A DNA stretch of 35,225 nucleotides from Geobacter sp. UBA698 (GCA_002298925.1 DBMM01000051.1:1-35225); one strand, 5' to 3'. Counted from the stretch's first letter, positions 7,744 through 16,754 are shown. The notes: generated by a model not told the origin, from the sequence alone. Numbers and translations: made by a program.

Positions 7744-9049
7744 TGTCATGATAACCATTGAAAAGCTCGCCTTTGGTGGGAGCGGCATCGGGCGGGTGGA
7801 CGGCAAGATCTGTTTTGTACCCTTCAGCTGTCCGGGTGATGAGTTGTTAGTGCGTGTCATGGAGGAAAAGCGCTCTTATCTGACCGCCTCTATCGTTGAT
7901 GTGGTTTGCCCTTCACCCCACCGGATCACTCCGGTGTGTCCATTGTTCGGCAACTGTGGCGGTTGCGACTGGCAGCATATTGATTATGCCTGTCAGATCG
8001 GGGCCAAACGTCAGATAGTGGCTGAAACGCTTTGGCGAGGTGCCCGCGTGACCGACGAACATGTCGCATCAACGGTTGCCTCCCCGCAGCAGTATGGCTA
8101 TCGCAGCCGTGTCCAGTTCAAGCTGTTCGGTTCTTCCGAAGGGCTTAAAATCGGATTCTTCCGGGCAGGTTCCCATTATGTCGAAGATGCGCCTCTGGGA
8201 TGCCCGATCGCTCTGCCGGTAATCAACCAGGCCTTGCAGCGTTTGCGCGATGTTCTGACTTCTTTTCCTGAACCGGCTAAAATTCCCCAGATCAATATCG
8301 ACTGTGCCGAACAGGGGGTGGTGTCCATAATTCATTATATCGGCAGCGACCCGGAACGTGTCATGTCGTTTTTTAGGGAGCGTCTGGCGGAACTGGCACC
8401 GCTGACCGGTCTGTTTTTGCGCGCTGGTAGCAAATCAATCCTGCGAAAAATCTGTGGAGACGGGACATTGAATTACTCCCTACCAAGTCTCGGCTCCGGA
8501 GCAGACTGTCTGATCGGCTTTCGGCCGGGCGGTTTTTCCCAGGTTAATCTGACCCAGAATCGGGCGGTTCTGGAACTCATCCGAACTTTGGCTGGATTTG
8601 GGGGTGATGAAACCGTTCTGGATCTTTATTGCGGTAACGGGAATTTTTCGTTACCGGTAGCATGTGGCGTCAGGGCGGTCGCCGGAATCGAGGAATACGC
8701 CGATTCTATCGCGGCTGCTGTTGACAATGCCAGCTGCAACGGCATCGGCAATGCGGAATTTATCTGCTGTAATGCAGCCGGCGGTGTGAAGCGCCTTGCG
8801 GATCAAGGCAGGACGTTTGATGTCGTTATTCTTGACCCGCCCCGTGCCGGTGCGGCTGAGGCATTGCCTGAAATCTGCCGTATGAAGCCGAGGAAAATAC
8901 TATATGTTTCATGTGACCCCAACACACTGGCCAGGGATTGCGGCCGTCTGGCACTTGCGGGATATGGAGTACAGGCTTGCATTCCTGTTGACATGTTTCC
9001 CCAAACCTATCACCTGGAAAGCGTTACCCTGCTTGAACAGGCAGCTTGA
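7736..9049 (+). CDS. rlmD: 23S rRNA (uracil-C5) methyltransferase, RlmD/TrmA family
   Basis: SAM-dependent RNA m5U methyltransferase (TrmA/RlmC/RlmD family), 437 aa. It has an N-terminal TRAM domain (about 1-58), then the Fe-S cluster cysteines C68, C74 and C77 (CPLFGNCGGCDWQ) with a later Cys in LGCPIAL. The SAM motif VLDLYCGNGNFSLP follows, then DPPRAGA and the catalytic C393 in YVSCDPNTLARD. The Fe-S motif suits RlmD (U1939) or RlmCD-like enzymes, but the exact target base cannot be read from sequence. The ATG at 7736 overlaps the upstream gene by 8 nt. The TPR protein follows after 15 nt. Confidence 0.88.
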   Translation: MADVMITIEKLAFGGSGIGRVDGKICFVPFSCPGDELLVRVMEEKRSYLTASIVDVVCPSPHRITPVCPLFGNCGGCDWQHIDYACQIGAKRQIVAETLWRGARVTDEHVASTVASPQQYGYRSRVQFKLFGSSEGLKIGFFRAGSHYVEDAPLGCPIALPVINQALQRLRDVLTSFPEPAKIPQINIDCAEQGVVSIIHYIGSDPERVMSFFRERLAELAPLTGLFLRAGSKSILRKICGDGTLNYSLPSLGSGADCLIGFRPGGFSQVNLTQNRAVLELIRTLAGFGGDETVLDLYCGNGNFSLPVACGVRAVAGIEEYADSIAAAVDNASCNGIGNAEFICCNAAGGVKRLADQGRTFDVVILDPPRAGAAEALPEICRMKPRKILYVSCDPNTLARDCGRLALAGYGVQACIPVDMFPQTYHLESVTLLEQAA

Positions 9050-9064
9050 TTGCGAGGTATTGTC

Positions 9065-10078
9065 ATGAGTTTGTTCTCTAGATTTTTTTCAAAAAGCAGT
9101 GACGATTATCTGGCAAAGGGAGATCGTCTCTTGGATGCAGAGCGTTTCTTTGAGGCTCGCTCTGCCTATCAGGAAGGTCTGCAGCGGTACCAAGGCGGTG
9201 AAGTTGCAGAAACCTTCGAATCCAGGATTGCCACGGCTAATCTGTCCCTGGCGCAGCTGAATGTCAGGGAGGCTGAATATGCCGCTAACCATGGTTCGAC
9301 ATCCAAGGCCATCGAACATCTTGAACTGGCAAAAACACTTACCGAGGATGTTGCACTACGGGAAATGGCGGACAATCTGCTGCATTCACTGGTTGAAAAA
9401 AGTAATGATACAAGCGAATTAGAACTTGTAGCCGCAGGATGCGGTTCCTGCTCTTCGGCGCACCCTGAAATACAGGCAGATGACGGCCATTTCGACCCTG
9501 AAATGTCACCTCATGACTATTATGATCTGCTGATTCGCCAGCTTCCTGGTGAATTGTATCAAAGATATACCGGGTTGGGAGAGGAATTTGCATGCATGTA
9601 TCTGGCAGAAAGCCGGGACGAGCATCAAGAGGCTTTGGGTTTGATCGAACAGTGGCATTATGCTGCTGACGCCGATATCTACTGGTATGAAAAAGGTATG
9701 ATCCTGTACAGGATCGGTAAAGCCCGCGAGGCAGAAAGCTGCTTGCGAAAGGCAGTTGTTCGGAATGACTCCAATCCTCTGCCTCCGCTGGGTCTTTCTC
9801 TGCTGCTGATCGACGACGGCCGTCTGGACGAGGCTGCCGACCAGCTTGATGAAATGATCTCCAAAGGCATGCTTGTCGAACAGGCGCTCATGCTGCGCGG
9901 CGACGTGTCCCTGCTGGCCGGAGACCAGGAAGGGGCCATAGATATTTTCAGCAGACTGCTGGCCACGCCGCTGGCAAGACAGGCCGCGGAAAAGCTGCAT
10001 GGTTTGCTAGTGCAGTGCGGCCGTCAGCAGGACGCCGCCGTCGTATTCAAAAAGTATCTAAAAGGGTGTTGCCATTGA
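9065..10078 (+). CDS. Tetratricopeptide-repeat protein, cytoplasmic
   Basis: A 337-aa protein without signal peptide or membrane helix, made of TPR-like helical pairs. Examples are KGDRLLDAERFFEARSAYQEGLQRY near the N-terminus and later YEKGMILYRIGKAREAESCLRKAV, LLLIDDGRLDEAADQL and GDVSLLAGDQEGAIDIFSRLL. Residues around 126-131 hold a CGSCSS motif between the N- and C-terminal repeat blocks, which might bind metal or be redox-active. The ATG at 9065 is preceded by GAGG at about 8 nt; an in-frame TTG at 9050 immediately after rlmD lacks a site. It is probably the last gene of the queD-rlmD operon. Role unknown, presumably a protein-interaction scaffold. Confidence 0.75.
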   Translation: MSLFSRFFSKSSDDYLAKGDRLLDAERFFEARSAYQEGLQRYQGGEVAETFESRIATANLSLAQLNVREAEYAANHGSTSKAIEHLELAKTLTEDVALREMADNLLHSLVEKSNDTSELELVAAGCGSCSSAHPEIQADDGHFDPEMSPHDYYDLLIRQLPGELYQRYTGLGEEFACMYLAESRDEHQEALGLIEQWHYAADADIYWYEKGMILYRIGKAREAESCLRKAVVRNDSNPLPPLGLSLLLIDDGRLDEAADQLDEMISKGMLVEQALMLRGDVSLLAGDQEGAIDIFSRLLATPLARQAAEKLHGLLVQCGRQQDAAVVFKKYLKGCCH

Positions 10079-10132
10079 ATATTCGCTGCGTTTGATTTCA
10101 ACTTCAGTTTAAGGCTATATTCGGGGGGAAAA

Positions 10133-10408
10133 ATGAACAGGTCAGAACTCGTTGAATTATTGGCTATCAAGAAAGATATCTCCAACAGGCGTGCGGAAGA
10201 GATTGTTAACATCATTTTTACCTCCATGACCGAAGCGATGATTGCGGGTGAGCGCATCGAAATCCGCGGACTTGGCAGCTTCGTGATCAAGGAATACGAC
10301 TCTTACACCGGCAGAAACCCCAAAACAGGGGAGCCGATTACGGTTCATCCCAAAAAATTGCCGTTTTTCAAGGTAGGCAAAGAACTGAAAGAGATGGTCG
10401 TAGGCTGA
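10133..10408 (+). CDS. HU/IHF-family DNA-binding protein, IHF-beta-like
   Basis: A 91-aa nucleoid-associated DNA-bending protein. The N-terminal helical dimerisation part (MNRSELVELLAIKKDISNRR) is followed by the beta saddle (GERIEIRGLGSFVIKEYDSYTGRNPKTGEPI) carrying the TGRNPKTGE arm with its intercalating proline. It ends with the usual KKLPFFKVGKELKEMV. IEIRGLGSF and IHF-like spacing favour IhfB over HU. An unusually purine-rich ribosome site (GGGGGGAAAA) precedes the ATG. It partners with an alpha subunit or homodimerises, which cannot be told here. Confidence 0.88.
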   Translation: MNRSELVELLAIKKDISNRRAEEIVNIIFTSMTEAMIAGERIEIRGLGSFVIKEYDSYTGRNPKTGEPITVHPKKLPFFKVGKELKEMVVG

Positions 10409-10465
10409 ACAGACCACAGGCCTTGATTTGAACGGTTATTTGCTCATTTTTGAAGTTGATCTGAT

Positions 10466-10494
10466 TTTACTCCATTAGGCTGTTGTTTTAAAAT
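10466..10494 (+). promoter_or_regulatory. Candidate sigma-70 promoter for the OmpA-like operon
   Basis: TTTACT (10466-10471), a 17-nt spacer and TAAAAT (10489-10494) give a reasonable -35/-10 pair. The predicted start near 10501 leaves about 35 nt of leader before the ATG at 10536. Confidence 0.4.
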
Positions 10495-10535
10495 GGCAGT
10501 CATGACCGGAAAGGTTGAGTCGTATTACTTCATTC

Positions 10536-12116
10536 ATGAGAAGACTTTTTGCTGTCATCATATCAATTTTGATACTGCCGACTTTTTCCGCCTTTGCGAA
10601 TCCGGGTCTGACTGGTTCCAGCGGACTGATCAACGTTCCCTCTGCAGATACCCTCGACGCGGGCAACATCTGTATTGGAGCCTGGACAAACATCAGTGAA
10701 AACAGTCATCAGAGTCAGAAAAGTGCACTGGTAGTGCCGGTCGGCATAACCTTGGGAATTGGTTCGTTCTGGGAAATTTATGGTGCCTATCCCAATATTC
10801 TTTTCAATGGCGACGAGGAAGCTTCTAGTCATGGGACCATAGACCTGGGTACCAAGCTGCGTTTTCTGGGCGACCGCAATTCCATGTTCAAGGTGGCGGT
10901 AGATTTTCTGGCACAGCGTCACGTGTCTGAAAACTTGAATCTCGACGGTGTCACGGATCTTTCTTCAAAGCTGATCGCTTCATATTCAAAAGACAAGCTC
11001 GGGGTTCACCTCTATTCAGGCTATCTCTTTCCCGGATCAATCCCTGGTATCTCTCGGGATAACGAGTTCATCTTCGGTGCCGGTGTTGAGTATCTGGTGC
11101 TCTCGAGAACGAAATTGTTGGCCGAGTTTGTCGGCAGCACCAGCCACTATCCCTCCTCCGACCTCAGTGCGGAAGCCTCCCTCGGCATTCAGTATTTCAT
11201 TTCGCCGCATCTGACGGTAAATGCCTCCGCCGGTACAGGCCTTGGCAAGAATGATCCCGAAATGCGCTTCATTGTGGGTCTCAGTTCATGCCAGGGAGTC
11301 GGTTCCTATGTCAGGCCGATTCCGGCCATGGGCAAGAAGTTTCCTGAAATAGACAAGACAAAGCAGTCGCTCAAACCACTCAAGATCATTCCCATTTCAA
11401 CATTGCTGCTGAAAACATCTGCTCCCCAATCTACCCCGGTCAGCAAACTTGAGATTGAGGTCGAATCCGACAGGGAAGAGGTGATAATCAAGCCTTACGG
11501 CCAGGTTACCATTGCCCCGCAACTGGCCAGTTCCAACCTGACTTCATCGGTCATCCCGGTTGAGGTGCCGCTCAAATCAAACGAAGAGGATATATCGCTG
11601 CAGCCCCGACAGAAAACCCTTGATCGTGAGGCCAGTGCCATTGACTACACCATGAGCCGCATACAAGGCGTAACGCCGCTTTATGGTGTCGATGTTAAAG
11701 GGGAGCGGGTTGCACCGCCTTCGCAGTCGCCCCTGCCGGAACGGATGGCCGTTTACCGCAAGTTCAGGTTTCCGGACATGACCTTTGGCTTTGACCAGTG
11801 GACACTGTCCGCTGAAGGCAAGAAGATGCTGGCCGAGGTGGCTGAACAGATTCGTAAAGATAAAAAATGGCTGTATCTCAAGATCGAAGGTCATACCGAC
11901 AGTATCGGTTCCGTCTCCTACAACATGAATCTTTCCTTGAAGCGTGCGATTGCTGTTGCTACCTACCTAATCAGTTTTGAGGGTGTGGATGCATCCAAGG
12001 TATTTATCTCTGGACTTGGGAAATCCGCACCGCTTGCTGAAAACGTCACTGCCGAAGGCAGAAGGAAAAATCGCAGGACCGAGATTCTTTTCCTGGTTGA
12101 CAAGGAAGCCAGATGA
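10536..12116 (+). CDS. Outer-membrane YjbH-like barrel protein with C-terminal OmpA peptidoglycan-binding domain
   Basis: A 526-aa exported protein. A signal peptide (MRRLFAVIISILILPTFSAFA) precedes a probable beta-barrel region of about 240 residues. Its first segment, PGLTGSSGLINVPSADTLDAGN, resembles the start of YjbH-type outer-membrane proteins. A Ser/Pro-rich linker follows to about residue 400. The C-terminal OmpA/MotB-like domain contains MTFGFDQWTLSAEGKKML, KIEGHTDSIGS, LSLKRAIAVATYL and GRRKNRRTEI, which in this family bind peptidoglycan. Its likely role is anchoring the outer membrane to the cell wall or polysaccharide handling. The start is a choice between ATG 10536 (cleanest signal peptide) and TTG 10515, which directly abuts a GGAAAGG. 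It overlaps the next gene by 4 nt (ATGA). Confidence 0.8.
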   Translation: MRRLFAVIISILILPTFSAFANPGLTGSSGLINVPSADTLDAGNICIGAWTNISENSHQSQKSALVVPVGITLGIGSFWEIYGAYPNILFNGDEEASSHGTIDLGTKLRFLGDRNSMFKVAVDFLAQRHVSENLNLDGVTDLSSKLIASYSKDKLGVHLYSGYLFPGSIPGISRDNEFIFGAGVEYLVLSRTKLLAEFVGSTSHYPSSDLSAEASLGIQYFISPHLTVNASAGTGLGKNDPEMRFIVGLSSCQGVGSYVRPIPAMGKKFPEIDKTKQSLKPLKIIPISTLLLKTSAPQSTPVSKLEIEVESDREEVIIKPYGQVTIAPQLASSNLTSSVIPVEVPLKSNEEDISLQPRQKTLDREASAIDYTMSRIQGVTPLYGVDVKGERVAPPSQSPLPERMAVYRKFRFPDMTFGFDQWTLSAEGKKMLAEVAEQIRKDKKWLYLKIEGHTDSIGSVSYNMNLSLKRAIAVATYLISFEGVDASKVFISGLGKSAPLAENVTAEGRRKNRRTEILFLVDKEAR

Positions 12117-12580
12117 TAGTGAAATGTCAGTTGCGCATATTCCTGGCTCTTCAGCTGCTGACTATTGCATTGTCAGTGCCCCTCGCAACAGCCGGGGACG
12201 GTGATGTGCACTCTCAGTCCCGGATAATAGGAGTCATTCCCATCAGCAAGGCTGGTGTTTCGAATGCGTTATATCGTCACATTGATCAGTTGGCGCCGCA
12301 GCTGAAAAAAATTTCTGCTGGACAGATTGTCAAACTCGAATGCCGCTATAACGGTGCTTCCAGCAGGGAAAAGGATGTGCATCGGGCATTAATGGTTGCA
12401 GCCGAGGTAGAAAGATATCTGCTTGAGATTTACAAAATCAGGATCAACTTCTGGCTTACTGCCCGATTCGATGCAGTGACTGTCAATGATCCGGCAGAGC
12501 TTGCCATTTCGCTGCTTTCTGATGATATTACCAAGCTGGCTAGGATGCCGATTGCCCCAACCAACTCCGATGCTGAATAG
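12113..12580 (+). CDS. Small secreted protein of unknown function
   Basis: A 155-aa protein with a likely Sec signal peptide (about 1-27, ending ...SVPLATA). The roughly 128-residue periplasmic domain contains IIGVIPISKAGVSNALYRHIDQLAPQLKKI and KDVHRALMVAAEVERYLLEIYKIRINFWLTARFD. It alternates strand and helix but matches no family I recognise. The ATGA overlap with the OmpA-domain gene indicates translational coupling. It may therefore be a periplasmic partner of that outer-membrane protein, which is inference. Confidence 0.65.
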   Translation: MIVKCQLRIFLALQLLTIALSVPLATAGDGDVHSQSRIIGVIPISKAGVSNALYRHIDQLAPQLKKISAGQIVKLECRYNGASSREKDVHRALMVAAEVERYLLEIYKIRINFWLTARFDAVTVNDPAELAISLLSDDITKLARMPIAPTNSDAE

Positions 12581-12607
12581 TCGCTATCGGGGCCGGGAGA
12601 GCTCTTC

Positions 12608-13249
12608 ATGAAAATACTATTTTTGTTGATGTTATTGGTGGTACTTGCCTTGCCAGGATGTGGCACGGTCAAGGTCATTCCAGAACAGGCCGAAAATGGC
12701 GTTGTTAACGCTGCGGACAATTCCCAAACAATCACCAGAAACGATATTGAAATCAAAGCTGGCCTGTCTGGAACAGACATCAATGCCTACAATTTGGAAG
12801 GTACTGTCTCCGCATTCAGTCTGTCCATTAAAAATTCGTCCGACAAAGAGGTGTCCTTTTCAGCCGATTCATTCGTACTTGTTGACGAAGGTGGCCTGCA
12901 GTATTCTCAGCTTGTTCCAGAAAAAATGCGTGAGATTATCAAGAAAGATTCCTATTATCTTATGCCTTATCCCTATGTGGGGTTCTACTATCTTGAGGAT
13001 TTTCAGAAGACCAGTTTCTATAACCGTTTGAATTCGTCGCTCCCCTATTATTATGAATTGTACCCACAGGACCTATTTACCAGATCCCTTCCATTGACCG
13101 CTATAATTCCCGGTATGAAGGTTGAAGGCCTGGTCTTTTTCAAGATCGACATGTCCGCTCACCGGCAGGTCAGGCTCTTTGTCTACCGCAAAGACGCTTC
13201 CCGCTCCAATCCGCCTGACTTTGTCTTCCCCTTTAACATCGTAAAATAG
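12608..13249 (+). CDS. Lipoprotein of unknown function
   Basis: A 213-aa protein with a lipoprotein signal sequence (MKILFLLMLLVVLALPGC); the lipobox LPGC places the lipidated cysteine at residue 18. The mature part has a beta-rich segment (VSAFSLSIKNSSDKEVSFSADSFVLVDEGG), then a Tyr-rich stretch (YYLMPYPYVGFYYLED, LPYYYELYP) and a final strand pair ending KVEGLVFFKIDMSAHRQVRLFVYRKD. No family recognised; the fold resembles DUF4352-like immunoglobulin sandwiches only loosely. It lies 27 nt after the secreted protein and 18 nt before the transporter gene, so it is probably the third exported member of this operon. Confidence 0.7.
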   Translation: MKILFLLMLLVVLALPGCGTVKVIPEQAENGVVNAADNSQTITRNDIEIKAGLSGTDINAYNLEGTVSAFSLSIKNSSDKEVSFSADSFVLVDEGGLQYSQLVPEKMREIIKKDSYYLMPYPYVGFYYLEDFQKTSFYNRLNSSLPYYYELYPQDLFTRSLPLTAIIPGMKVEGLVFFKIDMSAHRQVRLFVYRKDASRSNPPDFVFPFNIVK

Positions 13250-13267
13250 TTCAAGGAGTAAATTACC

Positions 13268-14917
13268 ATGCCGCTCAGTCTCTTTGAGGGCGCTTTGGGC
13301 GGTATCGGCCTGTTCCTGCTTGGCATGCGCATCATGTCCGATGGGATTCGGACAGTGGCTGATGACCGCATACGGCGCGTTTTTGCTGTCGTCACGGCTA
13401 ACCGTATTTACGCTGTGCTGTTTGGCATGGCGTTGTCATTGTCGCTTAATTCCGCCAGCGCTGCAGTAATCTTTTCCATTGGATTGGCAAACGGCGGCGT
13501 GCTGACGGTTTTTCAGGCCATGAGTGTCCTGGCCGGGATACTGCTTGGCGCTACCTTGACCTTGCATCTTCCGGTGATCCCTTACGGCTTTGTTGCTGCT
13601 CCACTTGTGTTTACGGGAGTTCTGCTTAAGTTTTTTGCCCACAGACGCAGGTTTGTCAATGCAGGCAGTCTGCTGTTGGGTGCGGGACTGCTTTTTCTGG
13701 GGCTGACTCTGCTGGAAGGGAGTTTCAGGCCGTTTGAAAGCCACCCATTTTATGGCGTATTCAATGGTGTCTTCTTCCGCAATCCACTGCTGGCCATGTT
13801 GTTCGGCAGTATGGTCTCCTGCTTTGTGCAGTCGGCACTATCATCGGCGGTTATAGTTTCTTCACTGGTTTCCAGTTACCATATTAATACGACAATCGCC
13901 GGCGTCATGATGCTGGGGGGGATACCGGGTGTGACTGCCATTGGCGGACTGGCCTCCATTGGTGGAACCTCGGTTTCGCGCCGTATCGCGTTAGCCTTTA
14001 TCGTGATAAGCCTGATATCTGTTCTGCCGCTGGTGGCATTGGCGCCAAACCTGCTTGAAATGATAAATGACTGGGGCGTTGTCGATCTTTATTCCGGTGC
14101 CCACCTGCCTGGGGGGGCTGAGTTCAACCAACTTGCCTGGATGCATACTGTTGCCAGTCTGCTGGCAGCCCTCCTGATGACAGCCCTGAGCGGATATGTT
14201 TCCCGCCTGGCGGTAACTCTCGATAGCCATAACGGCAATGGTGTCGTGCCTCAGCCCTGTGCCGGCTACCTTGACATGCGCATTCTGAATACGCCGACCC
14301 TGGCCATCGAGCAGGCCCATAAGGAAATCGTCAGAATGATGTCGATAGCTTCCTTTATGTACGCTGATGCGCGAGAAATATTCTTCAATTATGACGCGCG
14401 CCGGGCTGAAACGATACGGCAGCATGAGCAAGTGCTGGATTCCCTCAATCACGAGATTACCGCTTTTCTGGCGGCGCTGGCCCGATCCACTACCAATCCA
14501 GAAATACGTTATGACATACCGAGCATGATTCAGACTGTTACCGATCTGGAACACATTGGCGACAAATGTGAGGAGATACTTGACTGCATTGTTGCCAGAA
14601 AAGAAGCCAATATATTTTTTTCCGAAGAAGCCATGAATGATATCAGGCGGATCGCCACAGAAGCGGGCGCCAGCCTGGGTTATGTCGTTGAACTGGTCAC
14701 ACAGGGCAATAAACCGGACGCTGAGCAGCTCAGAAACCTGAAAAATGGGGTGCGCGATACTTTTGACGATCTCAAACGTCTCCATTTTGAACGGATCAGT
14801 GCCGGAGTCTGTCCGCCCCGGGCGGCCATGCTGTTTAACGAACTTTCGGCCGCATTCACCAGGATCGCGGAACTGAGTTGGAACATCACGGCAGTTCAGG
14901 GAAGGAAATCAGAGTGA
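13268..14917 (+). CDS. Na+/Pi cotransporter (NptA/PNaS)-family membrane protein with PhoU-like C-terminus
   Basis: A 549-aa inner-membrane protein. The N-terminal half (about 1-320) has 8-9 hydrophobic helices starting GALGGIGLFLLGMRIMSDGIR, typical of Na/Pi cotransporter II-related proteins. The C-terminal third (about 335-540) is a helical PhoU-like domain (DLEHIGDKCEEIL). The family's duplicated QSSSA signature is altered in both copies: the first reads NSASAAV (about 59-65) and the second QSALSSAV. Transport of phosphate is therefore not assured. AAGGAG precedes the ATG. Its GTGA overlap with the Ppx/GppA gene couples it to polyphosphate/ppGpp metabolism. Confidence 0.8.
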   Translation: MPLSLFEGALGGIGLFLLGMRIMSDGIRTVADDRIRRVFAVVTANRIYAVLFGMALSLSLNSASAAVIFSIGLANGGVLTVFQAMSVLAGILLGATLTLHLPVIPYGFVAAPLVFTGVLLKFFAHRRRFVNAGSLLLGAGLLFLGLTLLEGSFRPFESHPFYGVFNGVFFRNPLLAMLFGSMVSCFVQSALSSAVIVSSLVSSYHINTTIAGVMMLGGIPGVTAIGGLASIGGTSVSRRIALAFIVISLISVLPLVALAPNLLEMINDWGVVDLYSGAHLPGGAEFNQLAWMHTVASLLAALLMTALSGYVSRLAVTLDSHNGNGVVPQPCAGYLDMRILNTPTLAIEQAHKEIVRMMSIASFMYADAREIFFNYDARRAETIRQHEQVLDSLNHEITAFLAALARSTTNPEIRYDIPSMIQTVTDLEHIGDKCEEILDCIVARKEANIFFSEEAMNDIRRIATEAGASLGYVVELVTQGNKPDAEQLRNLKNGVRDTFDDLKRLHFERISAGVCPPRAAMLFNELSAAFTRIAELSWNITAVQGRKSE

Positions 14918-15837
14918 ACAACAGGGTTGCTGCCATCGATTTCGGGACGAACACCGCGCGACTGCTGATTGCAGATCTGCTGAAAGAGGGCGGATTCGAA
15001 CCTGTCTGTCTTGAGAGGGAGATCGTGCGCATGGGGGGCGGTTTCAGCCGCCAGCATGGCTTGTCTGCCGATGCCTGGCAACGCGGTCTGTCATGCTTGA
15101 AAAGGTTTTCGGAAATTATTGCCGCGCATGGGGATATGCGGGTGCGGGCCGTTGCCACCAGTGCCGTGCGCGATGCTCTCAATGGCGCCGACTTTCAGGA
15201 CATGGTGCTAAAGGAAACAGGCATCGACCTGCAGGTTGTTGACGGGATTACCGAGGGCAGCCTGACTCTGGCGGGAGTCTTGGCGGGGTTGGACAGGAGT
15301 CATCAGGAGATTCTTCTGTTTGATGTCGGCGGCGGAAGTACCGAGTACACCCTGGCACGGGGTGGCGTTGCGCGTTTTGTCGACAGTCTGCCGCTGGGGG
15401 TGGTGCGGCTGACGGAAGGCAAACAGACGGTGGACGCCATGAATCGCAAGATACGTAAAGAGCTTGAGATTCTGTATCAAAAGATGGGGCGATCAGGGTG
15501 TCAGCTGCATCACGAAACGGTGCTGATCGGAACTGCCGGTACAGCCACCACCCTGGCAGCCATCACGCTTGAAATGGATGATTACGACTACCGCAAGGTC
15601 AACAATCTGATCGTTTCCCGAGAGCAGATCCAGGCCATCTATGATCGTCTGCTGCCGCTGTCGCCGGCTGAAAGGCTTTGTGTGCCCGGGTTGGAGCAGG
15701 GGCGGGAGGACCTGATCATTGCCGGGATGCTGATCACCATGCAGAGCATGGACCTGTTCGGTCTGAAAACCATGAAGGTCAGTGATTACGGGCTGCTGGA
15801 GGGACTGGTCGTTTCCGGGACTGTGCCCGGTGTCTGA
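14914..15837 (+). CDS. Ppx/GppA-family phosphatase (exopolyphosphatase / pppGpp hydrolase)
   Basis: Actin-fold phosphatase that removes terminal phosphate from polyphosphate or pppGpp, cytoplasmic, 307 aa. This is the short two-domain form lacking the HD extension. Motifs: AIDFGTNTARLLIAD at the N-terminus (phosphate-1 loop), RAVATSAVRDALNG, the acidic E in GITEGSL, FDVGGGSTEY (phosphate-2 loop), and GTAGTATTLAAI. I chose the GTG at 14914, which has GGAAGG at 8 nt and overlaps the transporter stop by 4 nt. A TTG at 14878 lies inside the upstream gene without a site. The 3' end runs 52 nt past the end of the convergent lipoprotein gene, so the two transcripts overlap tail to tail. Confidence 0.88.
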   Translation: MNNRVAAIDFGTNTARLLIADLLKEGGFEPVCLEREIVRMGGGFSRQHGLSADAWQRGLSCLKRFSEIIAAHGDMRVRAVATSAVRDALNGADFQDMVLKETGIDLQVVDGITEGSLTLAGVLAGLDRSHQEILLFDVGGGSTEYTLARGGVARFVDSLPLGVVRLTEGKQTVDAMNRKIRKELEILYQKMGRSGCQLHHETVLIGTAGTATTLAAITLEMDDYDYRKVNNLIVSREQIQAIYDRLLPLSPAERLCVPGLEQGREDLIIAGMLITMQSMDLFGLKTMKVSDYGLLEGLVVSGTVPGV

Positions 15838-16754
15838 ACTGTGGGCTGCCCGGACAGTTCAATGGATCTGCTGCGAGCCTGGTCAGCCCTGGTGCCGTCA
15901 CCCAGCAGATCATAGACACGCCCCAGGACCGCCTGATTGGCGGCTGCCTGACTGCGCCGGCCGCCGGCCAGATTGACATCGCAGGCCCGTACCAGAAATT
16001 TAATCGCCTGATCCGGCTTGCTTGCAGCCAGAGCCGTTGCAGCCAGCTCTTCCAGGTCCGCGGCAATCTTGCTGCTGACAGCGATCTGTTTGTCAATGAT
16101 CAGCGCTTCGTTCAGCAGGCGCTCCGACTCGGTCGTCCTTTTTCTGAGTCGTGCCGTAATCCCCAGCATCCTCAGGGAGTTGGCCTCTTCTTCCCGGTGA
16201 TTGTTCTTTCTGTTCTCAGCAAGGCCCCTGCTGAGGACGGTTTCCGCTCCCGCCGGATCTTCAAGTGCTATCAGAACACGCCCCAGCAGGTTCTGGCGGC
16301 GTCCCGCATCTTGCCCCTTTTCAGCCTTTACGGCCTGCATAGACCACTGCCGGGCCGCCTCCCTGTTTCCTTTCGCCAGCTCAATCAGCGTTTTTTCGTG
16401 GGCCGCCTCGGCATAGCTGTCCGATTCCGGATTCAGGATGGTGAGCGCCTGTTTGATTCGGTCATCGGCCTGCGAAACAGATCCGTGCAGTCTGCTCAGG
16501 CGGGCCAGATTGACAAGTGTCTGTGCCTTGACCGGCAGGTCTTCTACCGAGCTGCTCAGCTGGAGCGCTTCGATCAAGTACTGCTCAGCCTGCTGGCTGT
16601 CATTTTTTTGTTCAGCCCGAATCGCGCGCTTGATCAGGGCTTCGGCCTTGAGTTGTGATTCCGGGCGAACCGGCGGCTTTCCTCCGAAGCAGCCGGACAG
16701 GGACATGGCGGCGCAGGCGGTCAACAGCCAGGTGCTCGTGCGGCGGTTATTCAT
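15786..16754 (-). CDS. TPR-containing lipoprotein at the end of the MCE operon
   Basis: A 322-aa lipoprotein. The signal sequence MNNRRTSTWLLTACAAMSLSGC has lipobox LSGC with the lipid-bearing cysteine at residue 22. The mature part is helical TPR-like repeats such as ALIKRAIRAEQKNDSQQAEQYLIEALQL, AQTLVNLARLSRLHGSVSQADDRIKQAL and AAANQAVLGRVYDLLGDGTRADQA. A Pro/Thr/Ser tail follows (PGTVPETTSPSSSP). It overlaps the MCE gene by 8 nt, so it is probably an outer-membrane or periplasmic partner of the MCE protein, perhaps standing in for MlaA/PqiC-type lipoproteins. The last 52 nt are antisense to the 3' end of the Ppx/GppA gene. Confidence 0.78.
   Translation of the reverse strand: MNNRRTSTWLLTACAAMSLSGCFGGKPPVRPESQLKAEALIKRAIRAEQKNDSQQAEQYLIEALQLSSSVEDLPVKAQTLVNLARLSRLHGSVSQADDRIKQALTILNPESDSYAEAAHEKTLIELAKGNREAARQWSMQAVKAEKGQDAGRRQNLLGRVLIALEDPAGAETVLSRGLAENRKNNHREEEANSLRMLGITARLRKRTTESERLLNEALIIDKQIAVSSKIAADLEELAATALAASKPDQAIKFLVRACDVNLAGGRRSQAAANQAVLGRVYDLLGDGTRADQARSRSIELSGQPTVQTPGTVPETTSPSSSP

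Noticed and set aside
10092..10122. TTGATT...TATATT as a promoter for the IHF-like gene
   Set aside because: The predicted transcription start would fall inside or after the ribosome-binding site, only a few nt before the ATG.
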